Positions 8,230-15,832 are shown, counted from the stretch's first letter. The stretch is DNA of 28,980 nt from CAZTBB01 sp964611755 (GCA_964611755.1 CAZTBB010000018.1:1-28980), one strand, 5' to 3'. Numbers and translations: made by a program. The notes: generated by a model not told the origin, from the letters alone.

Positions 8230-8238
8230 TGCTATAAT
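8230..8238 (+). promoter_or_regulatory. Extended -10 promoter (TGCTATAAT) of the gene at 8248
   Basis: TGC directly before a perfect TATAAT, nine bases upstream of the ATG at 8248, predicts a start at about 8245-8246. The transcript would have at most a two- or three-base leader. No -35 at proper spacing is needed for an extended -10 promoter. Confidence 0.6.
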
Positions 8239-8247
8239 TAAGTGTAT

Positions 8248-8679
8248 ATGAGTTCAAGTTTTGCCAGTTATAAACCGGATAGCGCCCCTGAAATGGGAGC
8301 GCAATGGCAGCTTTATGCTGTTGAAGCCGAGTCTTTAGACAGCGTGCTCATGGATACATCCGATCAGCACGATCAATCCGTAATAAGTGGCGATCAGGAT
8401 GCTTCGGCTCTTGATAGTATGAGTCTCAATCCATGGGAGCGCACATTTGAGCAACGTTTTTCTGCATTGTTAAAAGAAGGGAACTCTGAGGCTGCCAGAA
8501 CATTGCTCACCAGATATTTGAGCGCAGCTGTCACGTCCTTTGATGCCGAGCGTATTCAAGGGCTTGCTTATAAAGTGTCTGAAGAGCTTACACATGATGG
8601 GTTTGATGTTGATCCCGAGTTTATTGAACCCAATCAAGAGCTGGATCCTGAGGCTGTTCTTAGGCCTAAATTCTTTTAA
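8248..8679 (+). CDS. Hypothetical protein in the cox cluster
   Basis: I do not recognise this 143-residue acidic protein. The N-terminal 60 residues are Ser/Asp-rich and probably disordered; from about residue 60 a helical part begins at NPWERTFEQRFSALLKEGN and continues through AARTLLTRYLSAAVTSFDAERIQGLAYKVSEEL. There is no signal peptide or membrane segment, so it is probably cytoplasmic. The start is set by the promoter, since no Shine-Dalgarno exists; a GTG at 8242 is in frame but lies closer to the -10. It sits after the coxA terminator and before ctaB, so it could be a regulator or assembly factor, but nothing in the sequence proves this. Confidence 0.7.
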   Translation: MSSSFASYKPDSAPEMGAQWQLYAVEAESLDSVLMDTSDQHDQSVISGDQDASALDSMSLNPWERTFEQRFSALLKEGNSEAARTLLTRYLSAAVTSFDAERIQGLAYKVSEELTHDGFDVDPEFIEPNQELDPEAVLRPKFF

Positions 8680-8707
8680 ATTCCTGTTCTCAAAACATCA
8701 TTTTAAG

Positions 8708-8736
8708 CTGTCATTTTGCGCGCATTGTGCTACATA
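8708..8736 (+). promoter_or_regulatory. Promoter of ctaB, leaderless
   Basis: CTGTCA (8708-8713), a 17-base spacer ending in TGC, and TACATA (8731-8736) end seven bases before the ATG at 8744. The ATG at 8738 is one base after the -10 and would be upstream of the predicted transcription start. Confidence 0.55.
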
Positions 8737-8743
8737 AATGCCT

Positions 8744-9640
8744 ATGAGTGAGCAAACAATGTCACCGATAACAACTGCGCAACCATCCGAGGCCAGCATT
8801 GGCGATTACTTCGCCTTGCTCAAGCCTCGTGTGATGAGTCTTGTGATTTTTACGGGCTTTGTTGGTTATTGGATTGCGCCGGGCGCGGCTGATCTGCATC
8901 CGTTTTTGGCCTTTATCGGTATTTTAAGCCTTTCCATTGGCGCTGGCGCGGCCGGTGCCATCAATATGTGGTATGACCGCGATATTGATAAAATCATGAA
9001 GCGCACGGAAGACAGGCCTATTCCGCAAGGCCGTATTGTGCCGGATGAAGCCCTTGGCTTTGGGATTTTTCTTTCACTGCTGTCCGTGATGATGATGGGG
9101 CTTGCCGTGAATTGGACGGCCGCTCTTATCCTTGGTTTTGCAAATTTCTTTTATGTTGTGGTCTACACAATGTGGCTTAAGCGTACGACGCCGCAAAATA
9201 TTGTTATTGGCGGTGCGGCAGGGGCATTCCCCCCAATGATTGGATGGGCCATGGCCACAGGCGCGGTCACCATAGAGCCGCTTATTTTATTTGCGATTAT
9301 TTTCTTTTGGACGCCGCCGCATTTTTGGGCTCTATCGTTATTTGCCAATGAAGATTATAAACGCGCCAATATTCCGATGATGAGTGTTGTCGCCGGTGAG
9401 CGATCAACAAAAATTCAGATGTTGGCTTATTCTCTCATTATGTTGCCCTTGGCAATCGCGCCGACATTGCTTGGCTTTGCCAGTATGATGTATGGTATGG
9501 TTGCCGCCGGCTTAACATTGTTTTTTGTTTACACATCTGTGCGTGTGCTGCTGAGTGATGATTTAAAACATGCCAAGCTGATGTTTGGGTATTCGGTGTT
9601 TTATCTCTTTGCGCTCTTCACCGCGATGATGCTTATTTAA
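8744..9640 (+). CDS. ctaB: Protoheme IX farnesyltransferase (heme O synthase)
   Basis: The 298-residue protein has the UbiA-family prenyltransferase layout with about nine membrane helices. It begins SIGDYFALLKPRVMSLVIFT, carries the first Asp-rich motif in NMWYDRDIDKIMKRTEDRP (residues about 74-92), and a second polar loop with FANEDYKRANIPMMSVVAGE. It converts heme B to heme O, the first step towards the heme A of subunit I. The ATG at 8744 is preferred over the one at 8738 because of the promoter position. Its stop codon overlaps the stop of a small minus-strand gene, so the two transcripts converge. Confidence 0.95.
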   Translation: MSEQTMSPITTAQPSEASIGDYFALLKPRVMSLVIFTGFVGYWIAPGAADLHPFLAFIGILSLSIGAGAAGAINMWYDRDIDKIMKRTEDRPIPQGRIVPDEALGFGIFLSLLSVMMMGLAVNWTAALILGFANFFYVVVYTMWLKRTTPQNIVIGGAAGAFPPMIGWAMATGAVTIEPLILFAIIFFWTPPHFWALSLFANEDYKRANIPMMSVVAGERSTKIQMLAYSLIMLPLAIAPTLLGFASMMYGMVAAGLTLFFVYTSVRVLLSDDLKHAKLMFGYSVFYLFALFTAMMLI

Positions 9641-9777
9641 ATCAGATAATAGGCCGCCAACAAAGCGGCGGATAATGTAATTGTTCCCTTAATGCTGAAC
9701 CCCAGAATGATCCAGAGAGACGGGTTTTTCATGCTCCAAAAGGGCTTGTGTTGAAAAAGCTTTTTGATATTGCGCAT
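9637..9777 (-). CDS. Small single-helix membrane protein, antisense-oriented inside the cox cluster
   Basis: A 46-codon reading frame starts at ATG 9777 and encodes a basic N-terminus (MRNIKKLFQHKPFWSMKN) followed by one hydrophobic helix (WIILGFSI, then TLSAALLAAYYLI). Directly upstream is TGATATAAT, a perfect extended -10, ending seven bases before the ATG, which strongly supports expression as a leaderless message. The charge pattern predicts N-in orientation. Its stop overlaps the ctaB stop. The function is unknown; the position suggests a small oxidase-associated subunit or a regulator, but this is speculation. It is too short for a family assignment by eye. Confidence 0.6.
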   Translation of the reverse strand: MRNIKKLFQHKPFWSMKNPSLWIILGFSIKGTITLSAALLAAYYLI

Positions 9778-9780
9778 AAT
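9751..9780 (+). promoter_or_regulatory. Candidate promoter of the ctaF-like gene
   Basis: TTGAAA (9751-9756), an 18-base spacer and CATAAT (9775-9780) would start transcription near 9787, shortly before the ATG at 9793. It lies within the first codons of the divergent small gene. Confidence 0.45.
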
Positions 9781-9784
9781 CGGT

Positions 9785-9793
9785 ATTATATCA
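9785..9793 (-). promoter_or_regulatory. Extended -10 promoter (TGATATAAT) of the 46-codon minus-strand gene
   Basis: On the minus strand TGA precedes a perfect TATAAT, and seven bases separate it from the ATG at 9777. It overlaps the start region of the plus-strand ctaF-like gene, so the two promoters are back-to-back and may interfere. Confidence 0.6.
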
Positions 9794-10170
9794 TGAGTAG
9801 GGTTAAATTTAAAAAAATACGAAGAAAAATGCCGCATAGTGATATTCATAAAAAGAAATTGAAAAAGAATTTGGTCGTTTTGGCCATTGTATTGCTGATT
9901 ATCGCGGCCATATGGTTTGTGACCATGATCAAGATATCATCCAATGCCAATGCGCAGCCAATCCAACAATGCGGTTCGGTAGAAATAGAGAATATTGCTG
10001 TGAATGACGATCATCACGCCTTTTGTGATATCTATACCCGTCAGGAACGCTATGCCGCCGGGCATGAGCGTTTTCGTGAACAGCTTAACCAGCGCCGTGA
10101 AAACTTTAATGCTCCGCGCGCCCGTGCCTTGCAAAATGCTAAGGCTCGCCGTGGTGAATTGAACGAATAA
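9793..10170 (+). CDS. CtaF-like single-helix protein with periplasmic extension
   Basis: A basic N-terminus (HKKKLKKN) leads into one membrane helix (LVVLAIVLLIIAAIWFVTMIKI), the pattern of the very short CoxF/CtaF proteins found between ctaB and ctaG in alphaproteobacteria. Those proteins normally end soon after the helix. Here about 70 residues follow, with two cysteines (QQCGS and HAFCDIY) and an Arg-rich tail containing RERFREQLNQRRE-like sequence. The ATG at 9793 gives 125 residues; an ATG at 9829 (MPHSDIHKKK) would give 113 and matches the usual family start better. A role in oxidase assembly is inferred from position only. Confidence 0.65.
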   Translation: MSRVKFKKIRRKMPHSDIHKKKLKKNLVVLAIVLLIIAAIWFVTMIKISSNANAQPIQQCGSVEIENIAVNDDHHAFCDIYTRQERYAAGHERFREQLNQRRENFNAPRARALQNAKARRGELNE

Positions 10171-10220
10171 ACCCCGCTCTTTTTAGTTCCGATTTTACTT
10201 GTATTTTGGCCCTGATGCCC

Positions 10221-10226
10221 TAATTT
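10221..10226 (+). promoter_or_regulatory. Candidate -10 element of ctaG
   Basis: TAATTT ends seven bases before the ATG at 10234, with TTGTAT (10199-10204) 16 bases upstream as a weak -35. No Shine-Dalgarno precedes the ATG. Confidence 0.35.
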
Positions 10227-10233
10227 CTGTCTC

Positions 10234-10848
10234 ATGGATAATCAACCCGAACAAAGCCACCGACACCCCGATCACCAAGCTCTTGTTGAGAAAAACAAGC
10301 GCATGGGGCTCATGGTTTTGGGGATTGTTTTTGGTATGGTGACCTTATCTTTTGCCTCTGTCCCTTTATATGATCTGTTTTGCCGCGTGACCGGCTTTGG
10401 TGGCACGACGCAAGTATCAGAAAGCTTGCCGAGTGAGGTGATCGACCGTCAGATGCGTATTCAATTTAATGCCGACACATCCCGCCAGATGGCGTGGGAA
10501 TTTGGCCCTGAGATCCGCTCGGTCAATGTGAATGTCGGTGAGCGTGGCTTGGTAAACTTTATTGCCCGCAATCCAGCCGATAGGCCAACGGCGGGGACAG
10601 CCGTTTATAATGTGACTCCGCTGAAGGCCGGGAAGTATTTTCACAAAGTGCAATGTTTTTGTTTTGATGAGCAAATTCTTCAACCAGGTCAAGAGGTTAA
10701 TATGCCCGTGATGTTCTTTGTTGACCCGGCCATTGATGATGATCCGAATATGGAAGATGTCGAAACAATCACACTCTCTTATACTTTTTTCAAAACTGAT
10801 TCTTCAGAGCTTGATCAAGCCTTAGAAGCCTTTTACAATAGCCAATAA
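10234..10848 (+). CDS. ctaG: Cytochrome c oxidase assembly protein CtaG/Cox11
   Basis: The 204-residue protein has a polar N-terminus, one membrane helix (GLMVLGIVFGMVTLSFASVP) and a periplasmic beta domain. VPLYDLFCRVTGFGGTT after the helix and KVQCFCFDEQ, with Cys141 and Cys143, are the Cox11 signatures; the CFCF cysteines bind Cu(I). It delivers copper to the CuB site of subunit I. MPVMFFVDP and ITLSYTFF near the end are also conserved. The length is normal. The lack of a ribosome site and the nearby -10 suggest a leaderless start. coxC follows after 58 bases. Confidence 0.95.
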   Translation: MDNQPEQSHRHPDHQALVEKNKRMGLMVLGIVFGMVTLSFASVPLYDLFCRVTGFGGTTQVSESLPSEVIDRQMRIQFNADTSRQMAWEFGPEIRSVNVNVGERGLVNFIARNPADRPTAGTAVYNVTPLKAGKYFHKVQCFCFDEQILQPGQEVNMPVMFFVDPAIDDDPNMEDVETITLSYTFFKTDSSELDQALEAFYNSQ

Positions 10849-10906
10849 GGTGTTATAAACCCTTCTTAGAAATTCTAATCTCAGCGCAAAAATGGAAGTG
10901 ACGCTC

Positions 10907-11803
10907 ATGGCCGATAAAATTGAATATTCAACCACTGGAAAACCACACCCCTATCACATTGTAAGGCCTAGTATTTGGCCATTGGTCGGTGCTTTGGCCG
11001 CAGGTCTTTTGGCTGTTGGAATGGTTTTATTTATGCATGAAGTCGAGCTCTCAGGCATCAATATCGGCCTTAAAGGTGTGATATTGGGATTGCTCGGTGT
11101 GTTGGCTGTGATGTTCTTCTGGTGGAAGGATGTTATTTTTGAAACGGTTGCGGAAAAAGCCCACAATAAAGTGACAGAAGTCGGCATGCGTTACGGTATG
11201 TCGCTGTTTATTGCCTCCGAAGTCATGTTCTTTGTGGCGTTTTTCTGGGCATTCTTTAGTGCGGCTCTATTCCCTGTTGAGGCGACAGGCTTTATCTGGC
11301 CGCCAGAGGGGATTGAAACACTACCGGCATTTGACTTGCCATTCATGATGACGCTGATCCTTCTTCTCTCTGGTTGTTCCGTAACATGGGCACATCATGC
11401 GATTTTGGAAGGCAAGAATGATGACGTAATCAAAGCGCTGGGGATTACTGTCTTTCTGGGTTTCTTCTTCCTAGGGTTCCAGATTTATGAATACACGCAT
11501 CTAGCCTATGGGTTTACAGATGGTATCTTTGCTTCAACCTTCTACATGGCGACAGGCTTTCACGGCTTGCACGTCTTTATCGGAGCCATCTTCCTGTTCG
11601 TATGTTATGCACGCGCCAAGAAGGAGCATTTTGATAAGGAGAATCACTTCGGCTTTGAAGCTGCTGCATGGTATTGGCATTTTGTGGACGTGGTTTGGCT
11701 CTTCCTCTTTGTCGCTGTTTACTGGTGGGGCAGCGAGATCGGCGTTGATGCCACAGGCACAGAAGAAGCTTTGAGAGCTGCTGCGGCTGCCGCAGCCGAG
11801 TAA
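10907..11803 (+). CDS. coxC: Cytochrome c oxidase subunit III
   Basis: The product is 298 residues from ATG 10907, which has GGAAGTGA six bases upstream; an ATG at 10892 would add five residues. Seven membrane helices are expected. Typical stretches are HPYHIVRPSIWPLVGAL, GMRYGMSLFIASEVMFF with the conserved Glu, FWPPEG-like residues in FIWPPEGIETL, and GFHGLHVFIGAIFL and WYWHFVDVVWLFLF near the end. Subunit III stabilises the proton-pumping subunit I. The extreme C-terminus is an Ala-rich tail. It is followed after 12 bases by the DUF983 gene. Confidence 0.95.
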   Translation: MADKIEYSTTGKPHPYHIVRPSIWPLVGALAAGLLAVGMVLFMHEVELSGINIGLKGVILGLLGVLAVMFFWWKDVIFETVAEKAHNKVTEVGMRYGMSLFIASEVMFFVAFFWAFFSAALFPVEATGFIWPPEGIETLPAFDLPFMMTLILLLSGCSVTWAHHAILEGKNDDVIKALGITVFLGFFFLGFQIYEYTHLAYGFTDGIFASTFYMATGFHGLHVFIGAIFLFVCYARAKKEHFDKENHFGFEAAAWYWHFVDVVWLFLFVAVYWWGSEIGVDATGTEEALRAAAAAAAE

Positions 11804-11815
11804 GGCTTATCTCCC

Positions 11816-12175
11816 ATGGATTTTGATCCCGCGCTCCTCAAAACGGCATGGGCATGCAAATGCCCGAAATGCAGAGCGGGGGATCTTTATCGCTCATCGT
11901 TTAGCTTGGAACTCAATGATGCCTGCCCATCATGCGGCCTGAATCTGGCCAAAAATGATTCGGCCGATGGCCCTGCTGTGTTTTTGATTTTTATTCTGGG
12001 CTTTCTTCTCGTGCCTCTGGCTTTATACCTTGACGCAGTGATGGAGATCGCTCTATGGGTCCATGCAATCATCTGGAGCATTGTGGCCTTGGGGCTGACA
12101 TTGGGCAGCTTACGTCCATTAAAGGCATTGATAATCGCCACACAATTTAAACATCGCCCAACAGATTGGGAGTAG
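11816..12175 (+). CDS. DUF983-family membrane protein
   Basis: The 119-residue protein has an N-terminal zinc-ribbon-like pair of cysteine motifs (CKCPKC and CPSCG), then two membrane helices (AVFLIFILGFLLVPLALYL and a second one at about residues 78-100). It ends with RPLKALIIATQF and a HRPTDWE tail. DUF983 genes commonly sit between coxC and surf1 in alphaproteobacteria, which is the case here; their molecular role is not established. The stop is five bases before the surf1 ATG, and its end contains the surf1 ribosome site, so the two are probably translationally coupled. Confidence 0.92.
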   Translation: MDFDPALLKTAWACKCPKCRAGDLYRSSFSLELNDACPSCGLNLAKNDSADGPAVFLIFILGFLLVPLALYLDAVMEIALWVHAIIWSIVALGLTLGSLRPLKALIIATQFKHRPTDWE

Positions 12176-12180
12176 GTTTT

Positions 12181-12900
12181 ATGCGCTTTCCATGGATAGC
12201 CAGTATTTTTACACTATGCGGATTGGCTGTTCTGTGCACGCTCGGCACATGGCAGCTCCAGCGCTTGGAATGGAAAGAGAAAATGCTCTTACAGATTGAG
12301 CAGGGGATGGCTCAAGATCCGGCCAAGAATATGCTCTCAGCCGATGATCTGAGCGTAGATAATCTCTACCAGCTTGGCACTCTGCGCGGCGTGTTTGATC
12401 ATGACCATAATATTTTGCTCGGGCCCAAAACCATGCGCGATGGCTTGGATACGCATATTGGCTTTCATTTGATTTCGCCGCTGCGTTATCAGGGCGAAAA
12501 CGGGCAGGCACGTAATATTTTGGTCAATCGCGGTTTTATATCCCAAGACGATGCGAAGATGATTGCCAATACCCATATTGGCGGAGAGGTCATTCTGAGT
12601 GGTATGATTGCCCCGATACCGCGGGCGAATATATTTACCCCGGAAAATGATCCGCCCAATGGGCTATGGTTTTCCCTGGATAAAGATGATGTCCAGAGCT
12701 TCATCGGGCAGGACAGCACAATTGTCAAAGATGTTATTTTTATTGCCTCTCTTGGTGATGACCACCTGCAGAGCGTGATGAATGATGTGTCCACGCCTAA
12801 GAATAACCATCTGCAATACGCGCTTTTCTGGTTTACGATGGCGCTGGCTCTTTTGGGCGTTTATATTTTGCGCTTCGTCATTCCGTTTTTCAGACGGTAA
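12181..12900 (+). CDS. SURF1 family cytochrome oxidase assembly protein
   Basis: This is a 239-residue protein from ATG 12181, which is preceded by GGGAGTAGG; a TTG five codons earlier lies within that site. It has an N-terminal helix (IASIFTLCGLAVLCTLGTWQLQRLEWKEK in part), the conserved GTWQLQRLEWK motif, a periplasmic domain with GFHLISPL, ILVNRGFI and NDPPNGLWFSLD, and a C-terminal helix (YALFWFTMALALLGVYILRF). SURF1 assists heme A insertion into subunit I. It ends the oxidase cluster and converges with the M23 peptidase gene with only 26 bases between stops; no obvious hairpin lies there. Confidence 0.93.
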   Translation: MRFPWIASIFTLCGLAVLCTLGTWQLQRLEWKEKMLLQIEQGMAQDPAKNMLSADDLSVDNLYQLGTLRGVFDHDHNILLGPKTMRDGLDTHIGFHLISPLRYQGENGQARNILVNRGFISQDDAKMIANTHIGGEVILSGMIAPIPRANIFTPENDPPNGLWFSLDKDDVQSFIGQDSTIVKDVIFIASLGDDHLQSVMNDVSTPKNNHLQYALFWFTMALALLGVYILRFVIPFFRR

Positions 12901-12926
12901 TATTTTTGATGGTTTGATGAATAAAT

Positions 12927-14504
12927 CTAGCGGATTTTGTTGCTTGTATCGCCAGCTGCTATGCCTGCGAATTCAAGCCCGTCTGTCAGCTCGACATATT
13001 GTTGATCCAGCTCACGCATGCGTTTTTCAAAGCGCTTGAGCTCATCACCTTTCAGCTTTTCACCAATCGGCAAGTCAACACGGTTTGGGCTCACCTGTTT
13101 GTTATCAACCAAGACTTCATAATGAAGGTGAGGGCCGGTTGATCGGCCGGTTGATCCAACATAGGCAATCACTTCACCCTGTTTAACGCGCTTGCCAATA
13201 CCCATATTCTTTCCGAATTTATGGATATGTGCATAGGCTGTTTTCAGGGATGAATTGTGACGGATACGCATATAATTCCCGTAACCGTTCTGGCGTTCCA
13301 TTTTTTCAATCACGCCATCACCGGCCGCATAAATCGGTGTGCCGAGAGGGGCCGCGAAGTCCACGCCCTTATGCATCTTGTTATACCCCAATATCGGGTG
13401 TTTGCGCATACCATAGCCGGAGGAGAGGCGTGCGCCGTCAATCGGTGTTTTCATCAATGTTTTCTTGATGCTGCGGCCATCGCGCTTAAAGAAGTCAACA
13501 TTGCCATCGGCCATGGCAAATTCATAAATCGGAATAGGATGACCGCCAACGCTCAAATTGGCATAGGTGATATCACCATAGGAGACAACATCCCCATCGG
13601 TGGTTTCTTTCACTTCGTAGAGCAGTTCAATTGTATCGCCGCTGCGGATGTCGCGCTGGAAATCAATATCCCATGAATAGGCGCGGATCACTTTGGCAAC
13701 AACCTGTGAGGGGATGCCTGCTTTCAAAGCCGAGCCAAATAAAGATGTCTCGATTGTTGCGCGCGCCGCATAGGTTCTCTCGACAATATCTTTCTTTTCT
13801 ATCTGGCTTTTAAATCCGCTCTCTTCATCGCGCTCAATGATCACGGTTTTAACCGGATCAACACCAAACGCAACATGAGAGAAGTTGCTCAGAGTCTGGT
13901 TTTTGGATGGATCGTAATGCACCTCTACTTTTTGACCGGGGCGAATTTGGCGCGGGTCATAATGGGCACTCATAGCTTTGATTGTCTGATAGGCGGCGGC
14001 ATTATCCATGCCGGCCTTTATCAGAACGCCGGCAAGAGTATCGCCTTTATCGACAGTCAGGACGGTTTTGCGGGGCCTCAAGCGTTCTTCTTCCTGCTTT
14101 TGCAGGAGGAGGGTCTCTTTAATGCGTTGAATAAGGGCATAGCGCTCATTCTGTGCATCTTCTTTTTTCTGCGCTTCACTATGTGGTGCCGTCTCAGAGG
14201 TTGCCGCAGGCTTTTTCTCGGCTTGCGCTATTTGTTCGGCTGCGCCCGTATCATCCTGAAAGGCGGCGCGCTCGCCATAGATTGGCGCGGCTTGCTCTGC
14301 TGAGACGATACCGGATAGTGGCGAAAAAGCTTGTGAGACATTATACGCTCCGCTCAGACAGCCGGCGGAAATGGCCAGAATCGTAGGCAGCGTGTAGCGG
14401 AGACGAAAACGGCGTGTTTTCGTCATTAAATAGCGCTGCTTCAACGGAATATATTTGTGAAGATCGTTTAAAAAGCCTGACGTGTTATTATCGTTCTTTG
14501 CCAT
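12927..14504 (-). CDS. M23-family zinc metallopeptidase (cell-wall hydrolase)
   Basis: The 525-residue protein has a cytoplasmic basic tail, one membrane helix near residues 37-57 (YTLPTILAISAGCLSGAYNV), a Gln/Glu/Ala-rich segment, and a LysM/OapA-like stretch (KGDTLAGVLIKAGMDNAAAY, then IRPGQKVEV). The C-terminal lysostaphin domain has SSGYGMRKHPILG, His378 and Asp382 of HKGVDFAAP, GYGNYMRIRH, and His459-Leu-His461, so the zinc site is complete. Such proteins cut peptidoglycan cross-links during growth and division (MepM/DipM-like layout). The start has AAGGAA five bases upstream, and TGGTAAAAT further up is a candidate extended -10. It probably forms its own unit. Confidence 0.93.
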   Translation of the reverse strand: MAKNDNNTSGFLNDLHKYIPLKQRYLMTKTRRFRLRYTLPTILAISAGCLSGAYNVSQAFSPLSGIVSAEQAAPIYGERAAFQDDTGAAEQIAQAEKKPAATSETAPHSEAQKKEDAQNERYALIQRIKETLLLQKQEEERLRPRKTVLTVDKGDTLAGVLIKAGMDNAAAYQTIKAMSAHYDPRQIRPGQKVEVHYDPSKNQTLSNFSHVAFGVDPVKTVIIERDEESGFKSQIEKKDIVERTYAARATIETSLFGSALKAGIPSQVVAKVIRAYSWDIDFQRDIRSGDTIELLYEVKETTDGDVVSYGDITYANLSVGGHPIPIYEFAMADGNVDFFKRDGRSIKKTLMKTPIDGARLSSGYGMRKHPILGYNKMHKGVDFAAPLGTPIYAAGDGVIEKMERQNGYGNYMRIRHNSSLKTAYAHIHKFGKNMGIGKRVKQGEVIAYVGSTGRSTGPHLHYEVLVDNKQVSPNRVDLPIGEKLKGDELKRFEKRMRELDQQYVELTDGLEFAGIAAGDTSNKIR

Positions 14505-14616
14505 GCGTTCCTTTTACCACCAAATTTTACCATTCACTCTATGTAGGTGAGGGACTACTCAATTTCAACCAAACCAGCTAGGTAGCATAGTTGGGATGTG
14601 AATCCAAGCAAGGTTT

Positions 14617-15108
14617 TTAGTTTCCAAACTCAGTCTCTAAAGATTCGAAAGCTGCTTCAATATATTCTGCAGGTTCATCCACTCTTTTATCAATATCATA
14701 GAACATGAAAACCCCAAACAGCAGCAATACAAGCGTGTTGAGCGCCTGTGATCCCATGATGACATCGCCTTCGGTTCCCTGACCCGATAGCAGGCCGACA
14801 ACAAAGACGGTAAAGAACACAAGCGCATAAAAAATAATCAGCGATTTCGACATTTTTGCTTCACCGCTGGCTAAAATGCGGACATCATTGGTTGTTTTGA
14901 CAACCTGAATATTCAGTTCGACATTCGCGCTTCTAAGAATGTTGTCTTTACCGCCGGATGACCCATGAAAAACAATACCGCTTTTATTATCCTTGAAGCT
15001 ATCAACTTCGAATAATCTCTCAAGCCGTGTTTTCAGTGCTTTTTTGATATCGGCCTCGGTGGCTTTTTTCGATAGCACTATTTTTTTTGAAATTTCTATG
15101 TTTTTCAT
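14617..15108 (-). CDS. Two-helix membrane protein of unknown function
   Basis: I do not recognise this 163-residue protein. Residues 1-85 are soluble and basic at first (ISKKIVLSKKATEADIKKAL), with FHGSSGGKDNILRSANVELN. Two hydrophobic segments follow (SLIIFYALVFFTVFVVGLLSG near 88-109 and LNTLVLLLFGVFMFYDI near 122-139), with a short acidic C-terminus. Both ends are probably cytoplasmic. A strong ribosome site, GGAGGT, precedes the ATG by seven bases. It lies 27 bases after the IalB-family gene on the same strand and is likely in one operon with it. Confidence 0.75.
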   Translation of the reverse strand: MKNIEISKKIVLSKKATEADIKKALKTRLERLFEVDSFKDNKSGIVFHGSSGGKDNILRSANVELNIQVVKTTNDVRILASGEAKMSKSLIIFYALVFFTVFVVGLLSGQGTEGDVIMGSQALNTLVLLLFGVFMFYDIDKRVDEPAEYIEAAFESLETEFGN

Positions 15109-15135
15109 TGTTGTGACCTCCCATGTTTATGCGGT

Positions 15136-15654
15136 TTACAGGCCGCATTCCTTCGAAATTTTATCATGCGCTGCGGCTGATCCGCGCAGGCTGAATGTAT
15201 CTGTTGTTAATGTGCCTCTGGATGATGTGCCTTTAACAACCATCTTGCTACCGGCGCGAATGGCATCGGCCAGACGTTTATCGCTCTCTGCATCCGGTGT
15301 CCAGGCCGTATCATCTTGTGTGAACAGCACAAAGCGCTGGCCATCAATGGTGATGGTGGCATCACTGCCTGCCTTGTAGGAGTAACCGGTGATATAGCTA
15401 AATACATTTTGCGTTCCCTCGGCCGGACGGTGCGTAATCAGGGCAAAAATCTCACCACGTTTTTTATAATTCCCCTCATCCTTTTGCGGTTGAGAGGCCA
15501 TATAACAGACTTTGTTCCCGTTTTCCGTGAAAATATAGGCTGACCAATTTCCGAATGTGCCGATAAGGCGGGGCTCTCCCGCTTGCGCTGATGATGGGCT
15601 CAGTGCAAAGAGCAATAGGGCTGTCAGCAAGGCAGTAAAAAATGTGTATTTCAT
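15136..15654 (-). CDS. Invasion-associated locus B (IalB) family protein
   Basis: The 172-residue product has a signal peptide with cleavage after SAQA near residue 25, then GTFGNWSAYIF, NGNKVCYMASQPQ, ALITHRPAEGTQNVFSYITG, ATITIDGQRFVLFTQDDTAW and VVKGTSSRGTLTTDTFSLRG, ending with a second cysteine (KECGL). These are the landmarks of the IalB family, periplasmic proteins named from Bartonella. Here they are better seen as general alphaproteobacterial envelope proteins, since most carriers are not pathogens. The exact role is unknown. The two cysteines probably form a disulfide. Confidence 0.9.
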   Translation of the reverse strand: MKYTFFTALLTALLLFALSPSSAQAGEPRLIGTFGNWSAYIFTENGNKVCYMASQPQKDEGNYKKRGEIFALITHRPAEGTQNVFSYITGYSYKAGSDATITIDGQRFVLFTQDDTAWTPDAESDKRLADAIRAGSKMVVKGTSSRGTLTTDTFSLRGSAAAHDKISKECGL

Positions 15655-15702
15655 GTTCTGGATCCGTTTTGTGAATTACAATTGTAAACTTAAAAAGACG
15701 CG

Positions 15703-15719
15703 GTAAGTTTGAAACTTAC
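15703..15719. promoter_or_regulatory. Perfect 17-base palindrome at the ialB transcription start
   Basis: GTAAGTTT and AAACTTAC are perfect 8-base arms around one G. It starts where transcription from the TATAAT at 15731-15726 (minus strand) would begin, so it is either an operator or a hairpin at the 5' end of the mRNA. A second palindrome, TTACAATTGTAA, lies at 15676-15687. Confidence 0.5.
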
Positions 15720-15725
15720 ATGCGA

Positions 15726-15754
15726 ATTATACTCCTTTTGGGCGCAAAGCCAAA
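15726..15754 (-). promoter_or_regulatory. Promoter of the ialB-family gene
   Basis: A perfect TATAAT (plus-strand 15726-15731) has a weak TTTGGC 17 bases upstream on the minus strand. Transcription would begin near 15719, giving a 5' leader of about 65 bases. Confidence 0.5.
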
Positions 15755-15832
15755 GACACAAACGTTAATTTAATCCACAAAAGTGCCAATCACGTAACAA
15801 ATTTAAGGAAACATCTTTACCAAGGGCGAATA

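Noticed and set aside
13257..14303. Plus-strand frames of 139 and 142 codons
   Set aside because: They are antisense to the M23 peptidase, including its zinc-binding domain, and have no promoter or ribosome site.
14560..14616. A stretch resembling a tRNA D-arm and T-arm (AGCTAGGTAGCAT and GTGAATCC)
   Set aside because: No acceptor stem, anticodon arm or TTCGA loop can be drawn, so it is not a tRNA. The gap 14505-14616 otherwise holds only the M23 promoter region.
15807..15832. Autoregulated ECF promoter (GGAAAC) before the sigma-factor gene
   Set aside because: No matching -10 is present at 16-17 bases, and the position would overlap the start codon.
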